From: Kaustia mangrovi
GTDB taxonomy: Bacteria > Pseudomonadota > Alphaproteobacteria > Rhizobiales > Im1
DNA: 64,000 bases
NCBI RefSeq assembly: GCF_015482775.1
Contig: NZ_CP058214.1
Coordinates: 930,001 to 994,000 of the forward strand
Reading direction: 5' to 3'
Below are positions 28,265-36,114 of the stretch, piece by piece. The number at the start of each line of letters is the position of its first letter. Position 1 is the stretch's first letter. A model generated the notes under the pieces. The model did no database searches. It was given only the letters and a program-made list of their open reading frames with translations, and was not told the DNA's origin. The translations under genes and the position numbers were made by a program.

Positions 28265-29524
28265 ATGACCAGGACGCTTTCCAGACGCGGGTTCCTCAAG
28301 ACATCGGCCGCCGGCCTCGGTGCGCTCACCGTCGCCGCGCCGGCCATCCACACCCGCGCGGCCACGGCCACCGTCAGGTGCGGCGTCGTCACCTCGCTGT
28401 CCGGCGAGAACCGGTTCGGCGGCAACCTGACACGGCGCGGCTACGATTTCTGGGCGGAAAAGATCAACGAGAAGGGCGGCATCGAGATCGGCGGCGAACG
28501 CTTCAAGGTGGAGATGTTCTACGGCGACGCCCAGTCCCAGCCCGCCTCCGGCGCGAGCGCGGCGGAGCGCCTCATCGTGCAGGACGAGGTCAATGTCCTG
28601 TTCGGCCCCTACACATCGGGCGTGACGCTCGCCGTCCAGCCGATCTGCGCGAAATACCGCGTGCCGATGATCTCCGGCTCCGCGGAGTCGCCCAATGTGT
28701 GGCTCGCGCAGCCGGCGTTCAATTTCGGCATGATCCCGTCGGTCGATCTCTCCTCGGGCAAGGCCGTCGGCGTGATCGCCGACGCGGCCGGAACGAGGCC
28801 CGCATCGGCCGCCGTTGTGGGCGTCAACGAGCCCTTCTCCAAGGAAACCGCCGAAGGCTTCCGCGCGGGCGTGAAGGAGGCCGGCCTCCAGCTGACCAGC
28901 TACGAGCTCGTCCCGGCCCAGGCGGACCTGACCCCCATCGTCACGAACCTGAAGGCGCAGAACCCGGATCTCGTGGCGGTCGGCGGGCACGAGGAGGTGC
29001 TCATCAACGTCGTCAAGACGGCGAGGTCCCTCGATTTCCGGCCGAAGGCCATCCTCATGCATTACGGCGTCACCAATCCGGCCTTCGCCAGGGAGCTCGG
29101 CGCGGATGCCGACGGCGTGCTCGGCATCTCCATGTGGACGCCCAAGCTGCCCTACGAGGACGCGCTGTTCGGCACGGCGGCCGAATATGACGACGCCTCC
29201 CATGCCCGCTGGGGCAGCCGGCCCGACTATACCGAGGCCGCCTGCTCGGCGAGCGGGCTGGTGCTCCAGGACGCCGCCGCCCGGCTCGGCGCGCCGCCGC
29301 CCTGGGACGAGAGCGCGCGCACCGAGCTCACCAAGGCGATCGAGGAGACCGATATCGACACCTTCTACGGGCCTGTGGCGTTCGACAAGGAAGGCGACCA
29401 CTTCCATTGCAACACCAGGCCGGTGCCGGTCGTCATCCAGATCGCCGAGGGCGCCGTGGTGCCCGTGGCGCCGGGCGATGCGGCGGAGGGCGAGTTCGTC
29501 TATCCGCTGCCTAAGTGGTCGTGA
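28265..29524 (+). CDS. ABC transporter substrate-binding protein, branched-chain amino-acid (HAAT) type, TAT signal
   Basis: 419 aa periplasmic receptor with a twin-arginine signal (MTRTLSRRGFLKTSAAGLGALTV...). The mature protein has the LivJ-like type I periplasmic-binding fold: RCGVVTSLSGENRFGGNLTRRGYDFWAEKINEKGGI near the start, VNVLFGPYTSGVTLAVQPI and MISGSAESPNVW in the middle, HFHCNTRPVPVVIQI near the end. It heads a complete transporter operon (receptor, two permeases, two ATPases). The ligand is not deducible; HAAT receptors bind branched-chain amino acids, amides, urea or aromatic acids. Confidence 0.9.
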   Translation: MTRTLSRRGFLKTSAAGLGALTVAAPAIHTRAATATVRCGVVTSLSGENRFGGNLTRRGYDFWAEKINEKGGIEIGGERFKVEMFYGDAQSQPASGASAAERLIVQDEVNVLFGPYTSGVTLAVQPICAKYRVPMISGSAESPNVWLAQPAFNFGMIPSVDLSSGKAVGVIADAAGTRPASAAVVGVNEPFSKETAEGFRAGVKEAGLQLTSYELVPAQADLTPIVTNLKAQNPDLVAVGGHEEVLINVVKTARSLDFRPKAILMHYGVTNPAFARELGADADGVLGISMWTPKLPYEDALFGTAAEYDDASHARWGSRPDYTEAACSASGLVLQDAAARLGAPPPWDESARTELTKAIEETDIDTFYGPVAFDKEGDHFHCNTRPVPVVIQIAEGAVVPVAPGDAAEGEFVYPLPKWS

Positions 29525-29593
29525 CAGCGTGATCGCATGCCGCCGGCCGGCCGTCCCGCGCGGTCGGCGGCATCTCTTGCGGGGAGCGTATCC

Positions 29594-30466
29594 GTGGATC
29601 TTCTCCTTCAGGTCCTCGTCAACGGGATCCTGATCGGCGGCATACTCGCCTGCCTCACCATCGGCTTCCAGCTCACCTTCGGCGTGCTGCACGTCATCGA
29701 CTTCGCGGTGGGCGGCTGGGTGATGCTGGGCGGCTATGCGGCCTATTGGGCGAGCACGTTGCTGGGGCTCGATCCGTTCCTGAGCCTGCCGCTCGTCTTC
29801 GCCGTCTTCGGGCTCGCCGGCTACGGGCTCGGACCGCTGATCTATCACGTCCGCACGAGCCGGTATGCCCGGCCCGACCTCATGGCGCTCGCCTTCACCT
29901 TCGGCATCTTCATCTTCATGCGCGGCGGCGCCCTGTGGCTGTGGTCGTTCAACACGCGCAACGTGACCACCGCCATCGGCGCGGAATCGATCGCCGTCGG
30001 CCCGGTCACCGTGCCGCTGCTGCGCCTCGCCGCCTTCGTCTTCGCCGTGGCGCTGAGCCTTGCGCTCTTCGTCTTCCTGCACAGGACGCGCTTCGGGCTC
30101 GCGGTGCGCGCGGTGGCGCAGAACCGCGACAATGCGGGTCTCATGGGCGTCGATGTGAGAAAGCTGTCGGCCACCGTCTACGGCATCTATACCGGCATCA
30201 CGGCGTCGGCCGGCGTGCTGATCGCCGCCATCTTCTCCGTCAACCCGGATGTCGGAGTGAAATACACGCTCTTCGCCTTCTTCGTCGCGGTGCTGGCAGG
30301 TCTCGGCTCGGTCGGCGGGGTGCTGGTCGCCGGTCTCTTTCTCGGCGTGGTGGAATCGCTGGTGTCGAGCTATGTCGGCGCCAACTATTCGCATCTCGTC
30401 GTCTTCGCCGCGCTCTATCTCGTCCTGCTCGTCTCGCCGCAGGGCATACTGAGGCGGGGGATGTAG
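29594..30466 (+). CDS. livH: Branched-chain-type ABC transporter permease LivH
   Basis: 290 aa inner-membrane permease. A GTG start at 29594 behind GGGGAG gives VDLLLQVLVNGILIGGILACLTIGFQLTFGVLHVIDFAVGGW, the LivH opening; upstream in-frame residues are not hydrophobic or conserved. It has about eight helices and the permease signature RAVAQNRDNAGLMGVDVRKLS, which contacts the ATPases, and GSVGGVLVAGLFLGVVESLVSSYVG near the end. Encoded 70 bases after the receptor and 3 bases before livM. Confidence 0.92.
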   Translation: MDLLLQVLVNGILIGGILACLTIGFQLTFGVLHVIDFAVGGWVMLGGYAAYWASTLLGLDPFLSLPLVFAVFGLAGYGLGPLIYHVRTSRYARPDLMALAFTFGIFIFMRGGALWLWSFNTRNVTTAIGAESIAVGPVTVPLLRLAAFVFAVALSLALFVFLHRTRFGLAVRAVAQNRDNAGLMGVDVRKLSATVYGIYTGITASAGVLIAAIFSVNPDVGVKYTLFAFFVAVLAGLGSVGGVLVAGLFLGVVESLVSSYVGANYSHLVVFAALYLVLLVSPQGILRRGM

Positions 30467-30469
30467 GCC

Positions 30470-31432
30470 ATGCGCGCCATTCCGATTGCGGGTCTCCTCC
30501 TCGGGCTGGCCGTCTTGTCGAGCCTGCCCTTCGTGCTCGACGCCTATTCGCTGAGGATCGCCACGGGCGTCTTCATGTGGGCGGGGCTCGCCTGCTCGTG
30601 GAACATCGTGGGCGGCTATGCCGGCTATATCAGCTTCGGCCATTCCGCCTTCTTCGGCATCGGCGCCTACGCCACCGCCATCCTCATGCAGCGCGATCTG
30701 GGCCTGCCCTTCATCGCGACCGTGCCCGTCGGGCTTCTCGGCGCGGCGGCCGTCGCCGCGCTCATCGGCGAGCCGACCATGCGGCTGAGGGGCTCCTACT
30801 TCGCCATCGCCACATGGGCGTTTGCGGAGATGCTGCTCCAACTCGTCAACATATCGGAGATCACCGGCGGCACGGGCGGGCTCTCCCTGCCGCCCTATCT
30901 CGACGAGCTGTTCTTCTACTACACCATGGCCGGCGCGGCGCTCGGCTGCTACCTGCTGGTCTGGCTGCTCTTCGAGCGCTCGCGCTTCGGCTTCCGCATC
31001 AAGGCCCTGCGCGACCACGAGCCGGCGGCGGAGGCGATGGGCATCAACACGACCCAGGTGAAGGTGCAGGCCTTCGCGCTGTCGGCGGCCATGGCGGCGC
31101 TCTTCGGCAGCATCTACGCCTACTGGGTCACCTTCATCGATCCGCGCTCGGCCATGGGCGGCGAGATCACCGACCAGATGGTGGTCATGGTGCTCCTGGG
31201 CGGCCTCGGCACGGTCTGGGGCCCGGCGCTCGGCGCCGCGCTCCTGTGGATCGTCAACCGCTATGTGTGGGCGGAATGGGGCGACACCACGATCTACCTG
31301 CCGGTGCTCGGCGTGGTGATCGCTCTGGTCGTGCTGTTCCTGCCGAACGGGCTCATCAGCCTGCTCCCGGGCCGGGGGCGCACCGGCGGCAAGGGCCGCC
31401 GGCTCCTCGGCACCATAGTCCGCAAGCTGTGA
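30470..31432 (+). CDS. livM: Branched-chain-type ABC transporter permease LivM
   Basis: 320 aa second permease subunit. Family features: WNIVGGYAGYISFGHSAFFGIGAYATA, then RFGFRIKALRDHEPAAEAMGINTTQVKVQAFALSAAMAALFGS spread over the coupling helix, and GGLGTVWGPALGAALLW. The C-terminus ends in a basic tail (GRTGGKGRRLLGTIVRKL). It directly follows livH and precedes livG by 10 bases. Confidence 0.93.
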   Translation: MRAIPIAGLLLGLAVLSSLPFVLDAYSLRIATGVFMWAGLACSWNIVGGYAGYISFGHSAFFGIGAYATAILMQRDLGLPFIATVPVGLLGAAAVAALIGEPTMRLRGSYFAIATWAFAEMLLQLVNISEITGGTGGLSLPPYLDELFFYYTMAGAALGCYLLVWLLFERSRFGFRIKALRDHEPAAEAMGINTTQVKVQAFALSAAMAALFGSIYAYWVTFIDPRSAMGGEITDQMVVMVLLGGLGTVWGPALGAALLWIVNRYVWAEWGDTTIYLPVLGVVIALVVLFLPNGLISLLPGRGRTGGKGRRLLGTIVRKL

Positions 31433-31442
31433 GGGGGTGTCC

Positions 31443-32189
31443 ATGAGCATGCCGGCCACAGACCGCGACACGCGGACAGACAGCTCCCTCGCCGTGGAGC
31501 GCCTCGTCAAGCGCTTCGGCGGCATCACGGCGGTCAACGGCGTGAGCTTCTCGCTCGCGCGCGCGGAGATCCTCGGGATCATCGGCCCCAACGGCTCGGG
31601 CAAGTCGACGCTCTTCAACCTGATCGCCGGGGCGGAGCCGCCGGACGCGGGAACCGTGCGGCTTGCCGGGCGCGACGTCACGCGCTGGCCGGCCTGGCGC
31701 ATTGCGCGCGGCGGGCTCGGGCGCACCTTCCAGATCCCCTCGCTGTTCGACAATATGAGCGTGTGGGACAACCTCCTCGCCGCCGCCGTGGAGGCCGACT
31801 GGCAGGGCGCGCCGGAGCGTGCGGAGGAGGCTCTGGAGCTCCTGCGGATCGGCGAGGTGCGCGACAATCTGGCATCGGAACTCTCCGGCGGCCAGCAGAA
31901 GCTCCTGGAGTTCGGCCGCGTCTATATGCGCGCGCCGAAGGTGGTGCTCCTCGACGAGGTGACCGCCGGCGTCCATCCCAATATCCGCAAGATCATCCTC
32001 GGCGCGCTCAGGCGCCTCAAGGGCGCGGGCGTGACCTTCCTCATCATCGAGCACGACATGGAGATGGTGCGCGAGATCTGCGAGCGCATCCTGGTGATGG
32101 ATTTCGGCGAGGTGGTCGCGGAAGGCCCCTTCGCGGAGATCGCGCGCGACAAGGACGTGCAGCAGGCCTATCTGGGGCGGCGGACATGA
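31443..32189 (+). CDS. livG: Branched-chain-type ABC transporter ATPase LivG
   Basis: 248 aa from ATG 31443 (a GTG two codons upstream is possible). Walker A GPNGSGKST, signature ELSGGQQKLLEFGRVYM, Walker B KVVLLDEVTAGVHP, switch His in IIEHDMEMV. The longer LivG-type insertion between Walker A and the signature (RGGLGRTFQIPSLFDNMSVWDNLL) is present. Energises the LivHM permease. It overlaps livF by 4 bases (ATGA), indicating coupled translation. Confidence 0.94.
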   Translation: MSMPATDRDTRTDSSLAVERLVKRFGGITAVNGVSFSLARAEILGIIGPNGSGKSTLFNLIAGAEPPDAGTVRLAGRDVTRWPAWRIARGGLGRTFQIPSLFDNMSVWDNLLAAAVEADWQGAPERAEEALELLRIGEVRDNLASELSGGQQKLLEFGRVYMRAPKVVLLDEVTAGVHPNIRKIILGALRRLKGAGVTFLIIEHDMEMVREICERILVMDFGEVVAEGPFAEIARDKDVQQAYLGRRT

Positions 32190-32899
32190 CGGAGTGCCTG
32201 ACGGTCGACAACCTGGTCACGGGCTACGGCAAGCAGGAGATCGTCCACGGCGTCTCGCTGACGGCCCGGCGCGGCGAGATCACATGCGTCTTCGGGCCGA
32301 ACGGCTCGGGCAAGTCGACGGTCATCAAGGCGGTGGCCGGCGCGCTGCCCGCCTGGGACGGGCGCATCCGCCTCGGCGAGGACGACATTACGGGCCTCGC
32401 CGTCCACGAGGTGGTGCGCCGCGGCATCGTGATGATGCCGCAGGGCGGTGGCGTGTTTCCCAGGCTCACCGTGGAGGAGAATCTGCGCATGGGCGGCTAT
32501 TCCCTCGCCGACGGCCGGGCGGTGGAGCGCCGCGTGGACGCGCTGATCGGGCAGTTCGAGAACCTGAAGCGCCGGCGCCGCGTGGCGGCGGGCTCGCTGT
32601 CGGGCGGCGAGCAGATGATGGTGGCGATCGCACGCGCGCTGGTGCCGGAGCCTTCCTTCATCCTGCTCGACGAGCCCTCCGCCGGCCTCTCGCCGGCGCT
32701 GGTGAGCGAGACCATGGAGCGTGTGAAGGCCTTGCGCGAGCTCGGCGTGGGCGTCGTCATGGTCGAGCAGAACATCCGCGAGGCGCTGCCCGTCGCCGAC
32801 CGCATCCTGATTCTGGCCAGCGGCAACGAGCAGTTCTCCGGCACGCCCGACGAGATCCGCGACGACGACCAGCTCATGGCGCTCTATATGGGCGGGTGA
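32186..32899 (+). CDS. livF: Branched-chain-type ABC transporter ATPase LivF
   Basis: 237 aa from ATG 32186, overlapping the livG stop. Walker A GPNGSGKST, the LivF-specific RRGIVMMPQGGGVFPRLTVEENLRMGGY region, signature GSLSGGEQMMVAIARAL, Walker B FILLDEPSAGLSP, switch MVEQNIREAL. It pairs with LivG as a heterodimeric motor. Last gene of the operon; no clear U-tract terminator follows before the convergent DUF1801 gene. Confidence 0.94.
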   Translation: MTECLTVDNLVTGYGKQEIVHGVSLTARRGEITCVFGPNGSGKSTVIKAVAGALPAWDGRIRLGEDDITGLAVHEVVRRGIVMMPQGGGVFPRLTVEENLRMGGYSLADGRAVERRVDALIGQFENLKRRRRVAAGSLSGGEQMMVAIARALVPEPSFILLDEPSAGLSPALVSETMERVKALRELGVGVVMVEQNIREALPVADRILILASGNEQFSGTPDEIRDDDQLMALYMGG

Positions 32900-32931
32900 G
32901 CGGATCCGCCGGACGGCGGGCCGCCCGCCCC

Positions 32932-33378
32932 TCACATCTTCTCGCCGGGCAATTTGGCCGCCTGTCTCACCCAGTCGGCGAACTGCGCGTCGTCGAACTG
33001 GCCGTCCTCGTGGATGTGGAAATAGCGGACATGCTTCTGTTTCGAGCCCACGGGCGGGCGCGGGCTGAGCGACGCGCCGCGAAAGAAGGCGACCTTGACG
33101 TAGGCCGTCAGGCAATGAAAGCCGAGGAACCAGACGCCCTGTTCGACACCATAGAAGGGCGAATTCCATTTGACCGCCTTGTGCACGTCGGGCACGGCGT
33201 CGACGATGAGGGCGTCGAGGCGGCGGCCGACATCGCTCTTCCAGCCTGGCATGGCCGCGATATAGGCCTGAACGGGCGCGTCGCCATAGCCCTTCGCGAT
33301 CTGCGGATTCCCGCCCGAAAGCAGCTTCGGCCCGTCATCCGTCTTCGGCTGCGCCGGTTTCGCGGTCTTCCCGGCCAT
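32932..33378 (-). CDS. DUF1801 domain-containing protein
   Basis: 148 aa. The ATG at 33378 opens a Lys/Pro-rich leader (MAGKTAKPAQPKTDDG) followed by the DUF1801 core: VQAYIAAMPGWKSDVGRRLDALIVDAVPDVHKAVKWNSPFYG and GVWFLGFHCLTAYVKVAFFRG. DUF1801 proteins (YdhG-like) are small cytoplasmic proteins of unknown role that often sit beside SRPBCC and ArsR genes, as here. It is the last of four minus-strand genes (ArsR, SRPBCC, small membrane protein, DUF1801) that may form one operon. Confidence 0.85.
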   Translation of the reverse strand: MAGKTAKPAQPKTDDGPKLLSGGNPQIAKGYGDAPVQAYIAAMPGWKSDVGRRLDALIVDAVPDVHKAVKWNSPFYGVEQGVWFLGFHCLTAYVKVAFFRGASLSPRPPVGSKQKHVRYFHIHEDGQFDDAQFADWVRQAAKLPGEKM

Positions 33379-33383
33379 GACGC

Positions 33384-33602
33384 TCAGGCCTTTCCGCGGC
33401 CGCGCCGTGCGGCGGTGTATGGCAAGGCGAACAGGTAGAGCCCGGTGAGCGCGAGCAGGGCCAGCGGGAAGAGCGGCAGGAAATAGACCCACTCGGCGGG
33501 CTCCAGCCCCATGCCGAGCATGGCGAAGATGACGGCGACGGTCAGCGTGAAGGCGATCGAGACCCAGCGATGGCTCTGGCGTATCCACAGGCTCCAGCGC
33601 AT
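33384..33602 (-). CDS. Small two-helix membrane protein
   Basis: 72 aa with GGGGAGG 6 bases before the ATG. Two predicted transmembrane helices (about residues 14-31 and 39-61; AFTLTVAVIFAMLGMGL and VYFLPLFPLALLALTGLYLF) and a basic C-terminus (RRGRGKA). It lies 5 bases upstream of the DUF1801 gene, so cotranscription is almost certain. The family is unknown to me. Confidence 0.8.
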   Translation of the reverse strand: MRWSLWIRQSHRWVSIAFTLTVAVIFAMLGMGLEPAEWVYFLPLFPLALLALTGLYLFALPYTAARRGRGKA

Positions 33603-33681
33603 CGGAAACCTCCCCTCTGAAACGGATCGAAACGGCGCGGGACGCCCCCCGCGGGCGATCCCGAAACGCGGCGGGCGGATG

Positions 33682-34092
33682 TCAGCCGATCCGCGCCACC
33701 ACCTCCTGAAGATTGGCGAAGAAGCGCGGCCACCCGGCCATGGCGCCCCGGTAATAGGCCTCCTGCTCCGGCCGGAAACCGGTCTGCTCCATGCGCAGCA
33801 TGGTTCCCGCCGGCGTCGGGGTCAGGGTCCAGGAGACGACGCTCCTGAGATCCTTGGTGTCCCAGGAATAGGTCAGCGCCCTGTGCGGCTCGACCGTCAG
33901 CACCTCGCAGTCGACGCCGCCCCAGTCGGCGCTGAGGCCGAAGCGGTGCCCGACCTCCGGCCTGAAGTCGTTCTTCATGAGCCACTCCTCGATGAAATGC
34001 GGCTCGGTGAGCGCGCGCCAGATCTTCTCCGGCGGAAAGGGCAGCTCCCGCTCGACGACGACGGAGCGCGTTTCGGCCGATGCGTGGGTCAT
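33682..34092 (-). CDS. SRPBCC (AHSA1/START-like) domain protein
   Basis: 136 aa. Helix-grip fold of the activator-of-Hsp90-ATPase-homologue type: VVVERELPFPPEKIWRALTEPHFIEEWLM at the start, TYSWDTKDLRSVVSWTLTPTPAGTMLRMEQTGF in the middle, and a C-terminal amphipathic helix (GWPRFFANLQEVVARIG). Such proteins bind hydrophobic ligands. Its ATG overlaps the stop of the ArsR gene by 4 bases, the common arsR-SRPBCC pair in which the regulator controls its partner. Confidence 0.9.
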   Translation of the reverse strand: MTHASAETRSVVVERELPFPPEKIWRALTEPHFIEEWLMKNDFRPEVGHRFGLSADWGGVDCEVLTVEPHRALTYSWDTKDLRSVVSWTLTPTPAGTMLRMEQTGFRPEQEAYYRGAMAGWPRFFANLQEVVARIG

Positions 34093-34409
34093 TGATCCAT
34101 CCTCTTGAGCAGGTCTTCCAGGGCGTCGAACCGGCTTTCCCAGAACCCGGCCATCTCCTTCGTCCAGTCGAGCAGCGGGGCCAAGGCCTCGACCCTGGCG
34201 CTGTAATGGGTCTTGCGGCCCTCGTGACGGTCGCGGACCAGCCCCGCCCTCTTGAGCACGCCCAGATGCTTCGAGACGGCCGGCTGCGAGATGCCGGCCT
34301 GCGCCGTCAGGGCCACGACCGTCTGGTCGCCCTCGCGGCACAGCCTCTCGAAGATGGCGCGCCGCGTCGGATCGGCAAGCGCCCGGAAAAGGGTCTGGGG
34401 CTGCGGCAT
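34089..34409 (-). CDS. ArsR-family transcriptional regulator
   Basis: 106 aa winged-helix repressor: LFRALADPTRRAIFERLCREGDQTVVALT then the recognition region ISQPAVSKHLGVLKRAGLVRDRHEGRKTHYSARVEAL. No metal-binding cysteine cluster, so it is of the metal-independent ArsR type that accompanies SRPBCC/AHSA1 genes. First gene of the four-gene minus-strand run; translationally coupled to the SRPBCC gene downstream. Confidence 0.92.
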   Translation of the reverse strand: MPQPQTLFRALADPTRRAIFERLCREGDQTVVALTAQAGISQPAVSKHLGVLKRAGLVRDRHEGRKTHYSARVEALAPLLDWTKEMAGFWESRFDALEDLLKRMDQ

Positions 34410-34496
34410 TGCAAAATCATAACCTCCCGGCTATCGATTAGAACCGATAACCGGAGAAATATGTATTCGTCAAGGAGGATCGTCGCACGGCGCCCT

Positions 34497-34826
34497 TCAG
34501 GACGCGTCGAGGACTGCGTCGAGCAGGCCCGGGAAACGCCTGTCCAGCTCCCCGCGGCGCAGGGACAGAAGCCGCCCCCGCCCCTTCGGATCGTTCCGGA
34601 TGACGCCGGCCTCGCGCAGCACCTTCATCTGGTGCGACTTGGTGGATTTCGGGATCGAAGGGTCGGTGAGGTGGCAGCGTGCCGCCTCCAGCGGCGCGTC
34701 CCGAAGCTGCCGGACGAGTTCCAGCCGCGCGGGATCGCTCAACGCGAAGAGTACCTTCGCGAGCTCGATCTCGTCCTCGCGCGGATGCGCCAGTTGCTCC
34801 GGCGCGGGTTTGTCTGCCTTGTCCAT
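34497..34826 (-). CDS. ArsR/helix-turn-helix repressor divergent from MFS transporter
   Basis: 109 aa. Winged-helix core: ELAKVLFALSDPARLELVRQLRDAPLEAARC and a variant recognition helix PKSTKSHQMKVLREAGVIRNDPKGRGRLLSLRRGEL. Only one cysteine, so metal sensing is unlikely. The ATG directly abuts a palindrome (34828-34845) and has no Shine-Dalgarno sequence; a TATATT inside the palindrome could act as -10 of a leaderless transcript. It most likely represses itself and the MFS gene 82 bases away on the other strand. Confidence 0.88.
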   Translation of the reverse strand: MDKADKPAPEQLAHPREDEIELAKVLFALSDPARLELVRQLRDAPLEAARCHLTDPSIPKSTKSHQMKVLREAGVIRNDPKGRGRLLSLRRGELDRRFPGLLDAVLDAS

Positions 34827-34827
34827 G

Positions 34828-34845
34828 GTTCGAATATAGTTGAAC
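34828..34845. promoter_or_regulatory. ArsR operator, site 1 (imperfect palindrome)
   Basis: GTTCGAA-TATA-GTTGAAC; the right arm differs from a perfect repeat at two positions. It lies 1 base upstream of the regulator's start codon. Same sequence type as site 2, centre-to-centre distance 44 bp (about four helical turns). Confidence 0.75.
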
Positions 34846-34871
34846 CATCCGCCAAAAGGAAATAGATGTTT

Positions 34872-34889
34872 GTTCGAACATATTCGAAC
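34872..34889. promoter_or_regulatory. ArsR operator, site 2 (perfect palindrome)
   Basis: GTTCGAA-CATA-TTCGAAC, a perfect 7+4+7 palindrome between the divergent regulator and transporter genes, 19 bases before the MFS start. Positioned to block transcription or initiation of the MFS gene. Confidence 0.8.
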
Positions 34890-34907
34890 CGACTCGGAGT
34901 CCCTCCA

Positions 34908-36104
34908 ATGTCAATCGCCGCAAGCTCCGCCCGGTCGAGGAGCCGGATAGGCTTCCCGGTCGTCACCTTCGGCTCTCTGGTGACGATGGCCAGCGCGAGC
35001 GCGCCGTCGCCCTTCTATCCCGTGCTCCGCGCCGAGATGGGGTTCACTCCGGCGCTGATGACCGTCGTCTTCGCGGTCTATGCGCTGTCGCTTCTCTCCG
35101 TCCTCCTCGTGGCGGGCTCGGTCTCCGACCATGTGGGGCGCAGGCCGGTCCTGAGCCTGGGCTTCGCGCTGCTGGCGCTGGCGCTTCTGGTCTTCGACCA
35201 GGCGACGGATGTGTCGGGGCTGATCCTCGGCCGCATCCTCCAGGGCGCGGCCTGCGGCCTGCTCGTCTCCACGCTGTCGGCCACGATCGCCGATCTGGAG
35301 CCGCCGTCCCTGCCGGGGCTGGCGTCGGTCGTCAATACGGTGGTTCCGCTCCTGGGGCTTGCGGCCGGAGCCCTCCTGTCCGGCCTGTTCCTCGACCTGT
35401 CGGCGGCGCCCAAGGCGCTCGTCTTCGACGGTTTCGTGGCGACGGGGCTTGCCCTCGCCCTCGCGGTCTGGCTGTTCCCGGAGACCTCCGCGCGCATCGA
35501 GGGCCTATTCGCCGCGCTCCTGCCCCGGGTCGGCGTGCCCGCCAGCGCGCGCGAGGATTTCTGGAGCAGCGCCCCCGCACTCTTTGCCACCTGGGCGACC
35601 GGCGGCCTCTATCTCTCGCTTGGCGCGTCGATCATGACGCAGGTATTCGGCGTCCGGGAGGCGATTCCGCAGGGGCTCGTGGTTACGCTCCTTGCGGGCA
35701 TGGGCGCGCTTGCCTGCCTCGTGGCGCGAAAGCGCACGGGCCACGCCGTGATGCTCTACGGCACGGGCGCGATGGGCGGCGGCACGCTGGTTTGCCTCGT
35801 CGCCATTTGGCAGGACAGCCTCGCGCTCTATCTGGCCGCGCTGGCCGTGGTGGGCACGGGCTTCGGCACCAGCTTCTTCGGCGTGCTGCGCACCGTCGTG
35901 CCGGCGGCGGCCCCGCGCGACAGGGCGGAACTCTTCGCCGCGATCTTCACGCTGAGCTACCTGGCCTTCGGGCTTCCCGCGGTCAGCGCGGGCCTCCTCG
36001 TCCCCGTCATCGGACTGCCGAACACCGTGACGGGATACGGCGCCGTCGTCGTCGCGGGCGCGTTCACCGCGGGATATCTGCGCATGCGCAAGAGGCTCGC
36101 ATGA
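34908..36104 (+). CDS. Major facilitator superfamily transporter
   Basis: 398 aa with ~12 hydrophobic segments. ATG 34908 (MSIAASSARSRSRIG) is preferred over 34866, which lies inside the operator region; CGGAG sits 9 bases upstream. The first-half signature between helices 2 and 3 is SVSDHVGRRPVLSLGFALLAL, and helix 4-5 carries GLILGRILQGAACGLLVSTLSATIADL, typical of drug:H+ antiporter type MFS proteins. Divergent from an ArsR regulator, which suggests an inducible exporter for a small toxic compound; the compound is unknown. Converges with the AGCS symporter gene. Confidence 0.9.
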   Translation: MSIAASSARSRSRIGFPVVTFGSLVTMASASAPSPFYPVLRAEMGFTPALMTVVFAVYALSLLSVLLVAGSVSDHVGRRPVLSLGFALLALALLVFDQATDVSGLILGRILQGAACGLLVSTLSATIADLEPPSLPGLASVVNTVVPLLGLAAGALLSGLFLDLSAAPKALVFDGFVATGLALALAVWLFPETSARIEGLFAALLPRVGVPASAREDFWSSAPALFATWATGGLYLSLGASIMTQVFGVREAIPQGLVVTLLAGMGALACLVARKRTGHAVMLYGTGAMGGGTLVCLVAIWQDSLALYLAALAVVGTGFGTSFFGVLRTVVPAAAPRDRAELFAAIFTLSYLAFGLPAVSAGLLVPVIGLPNTVTGYGAVVVAGAFTAGYLRMRKRLA

Positions 36105-36114
36105 GGGCGCCCGC

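Noticed and set aside
24523-29190. 1555-codon open frame on the + strand opposite pyc
   Set aside because: It is the antisense of pyruvate carboxylase, which has full domain conservation on the minus strand; high GC at third positions keeps such frames open. The antisense product is low-complexity Arg/Gly/His-rich.
28040-31867. 1275-codon minus-strand frame across the liv genes
   Set aside because: It lies antisense to intact livJ-type, livH, livM and livG genes, and its product is charged low-complexity sequence with no family resemblance.
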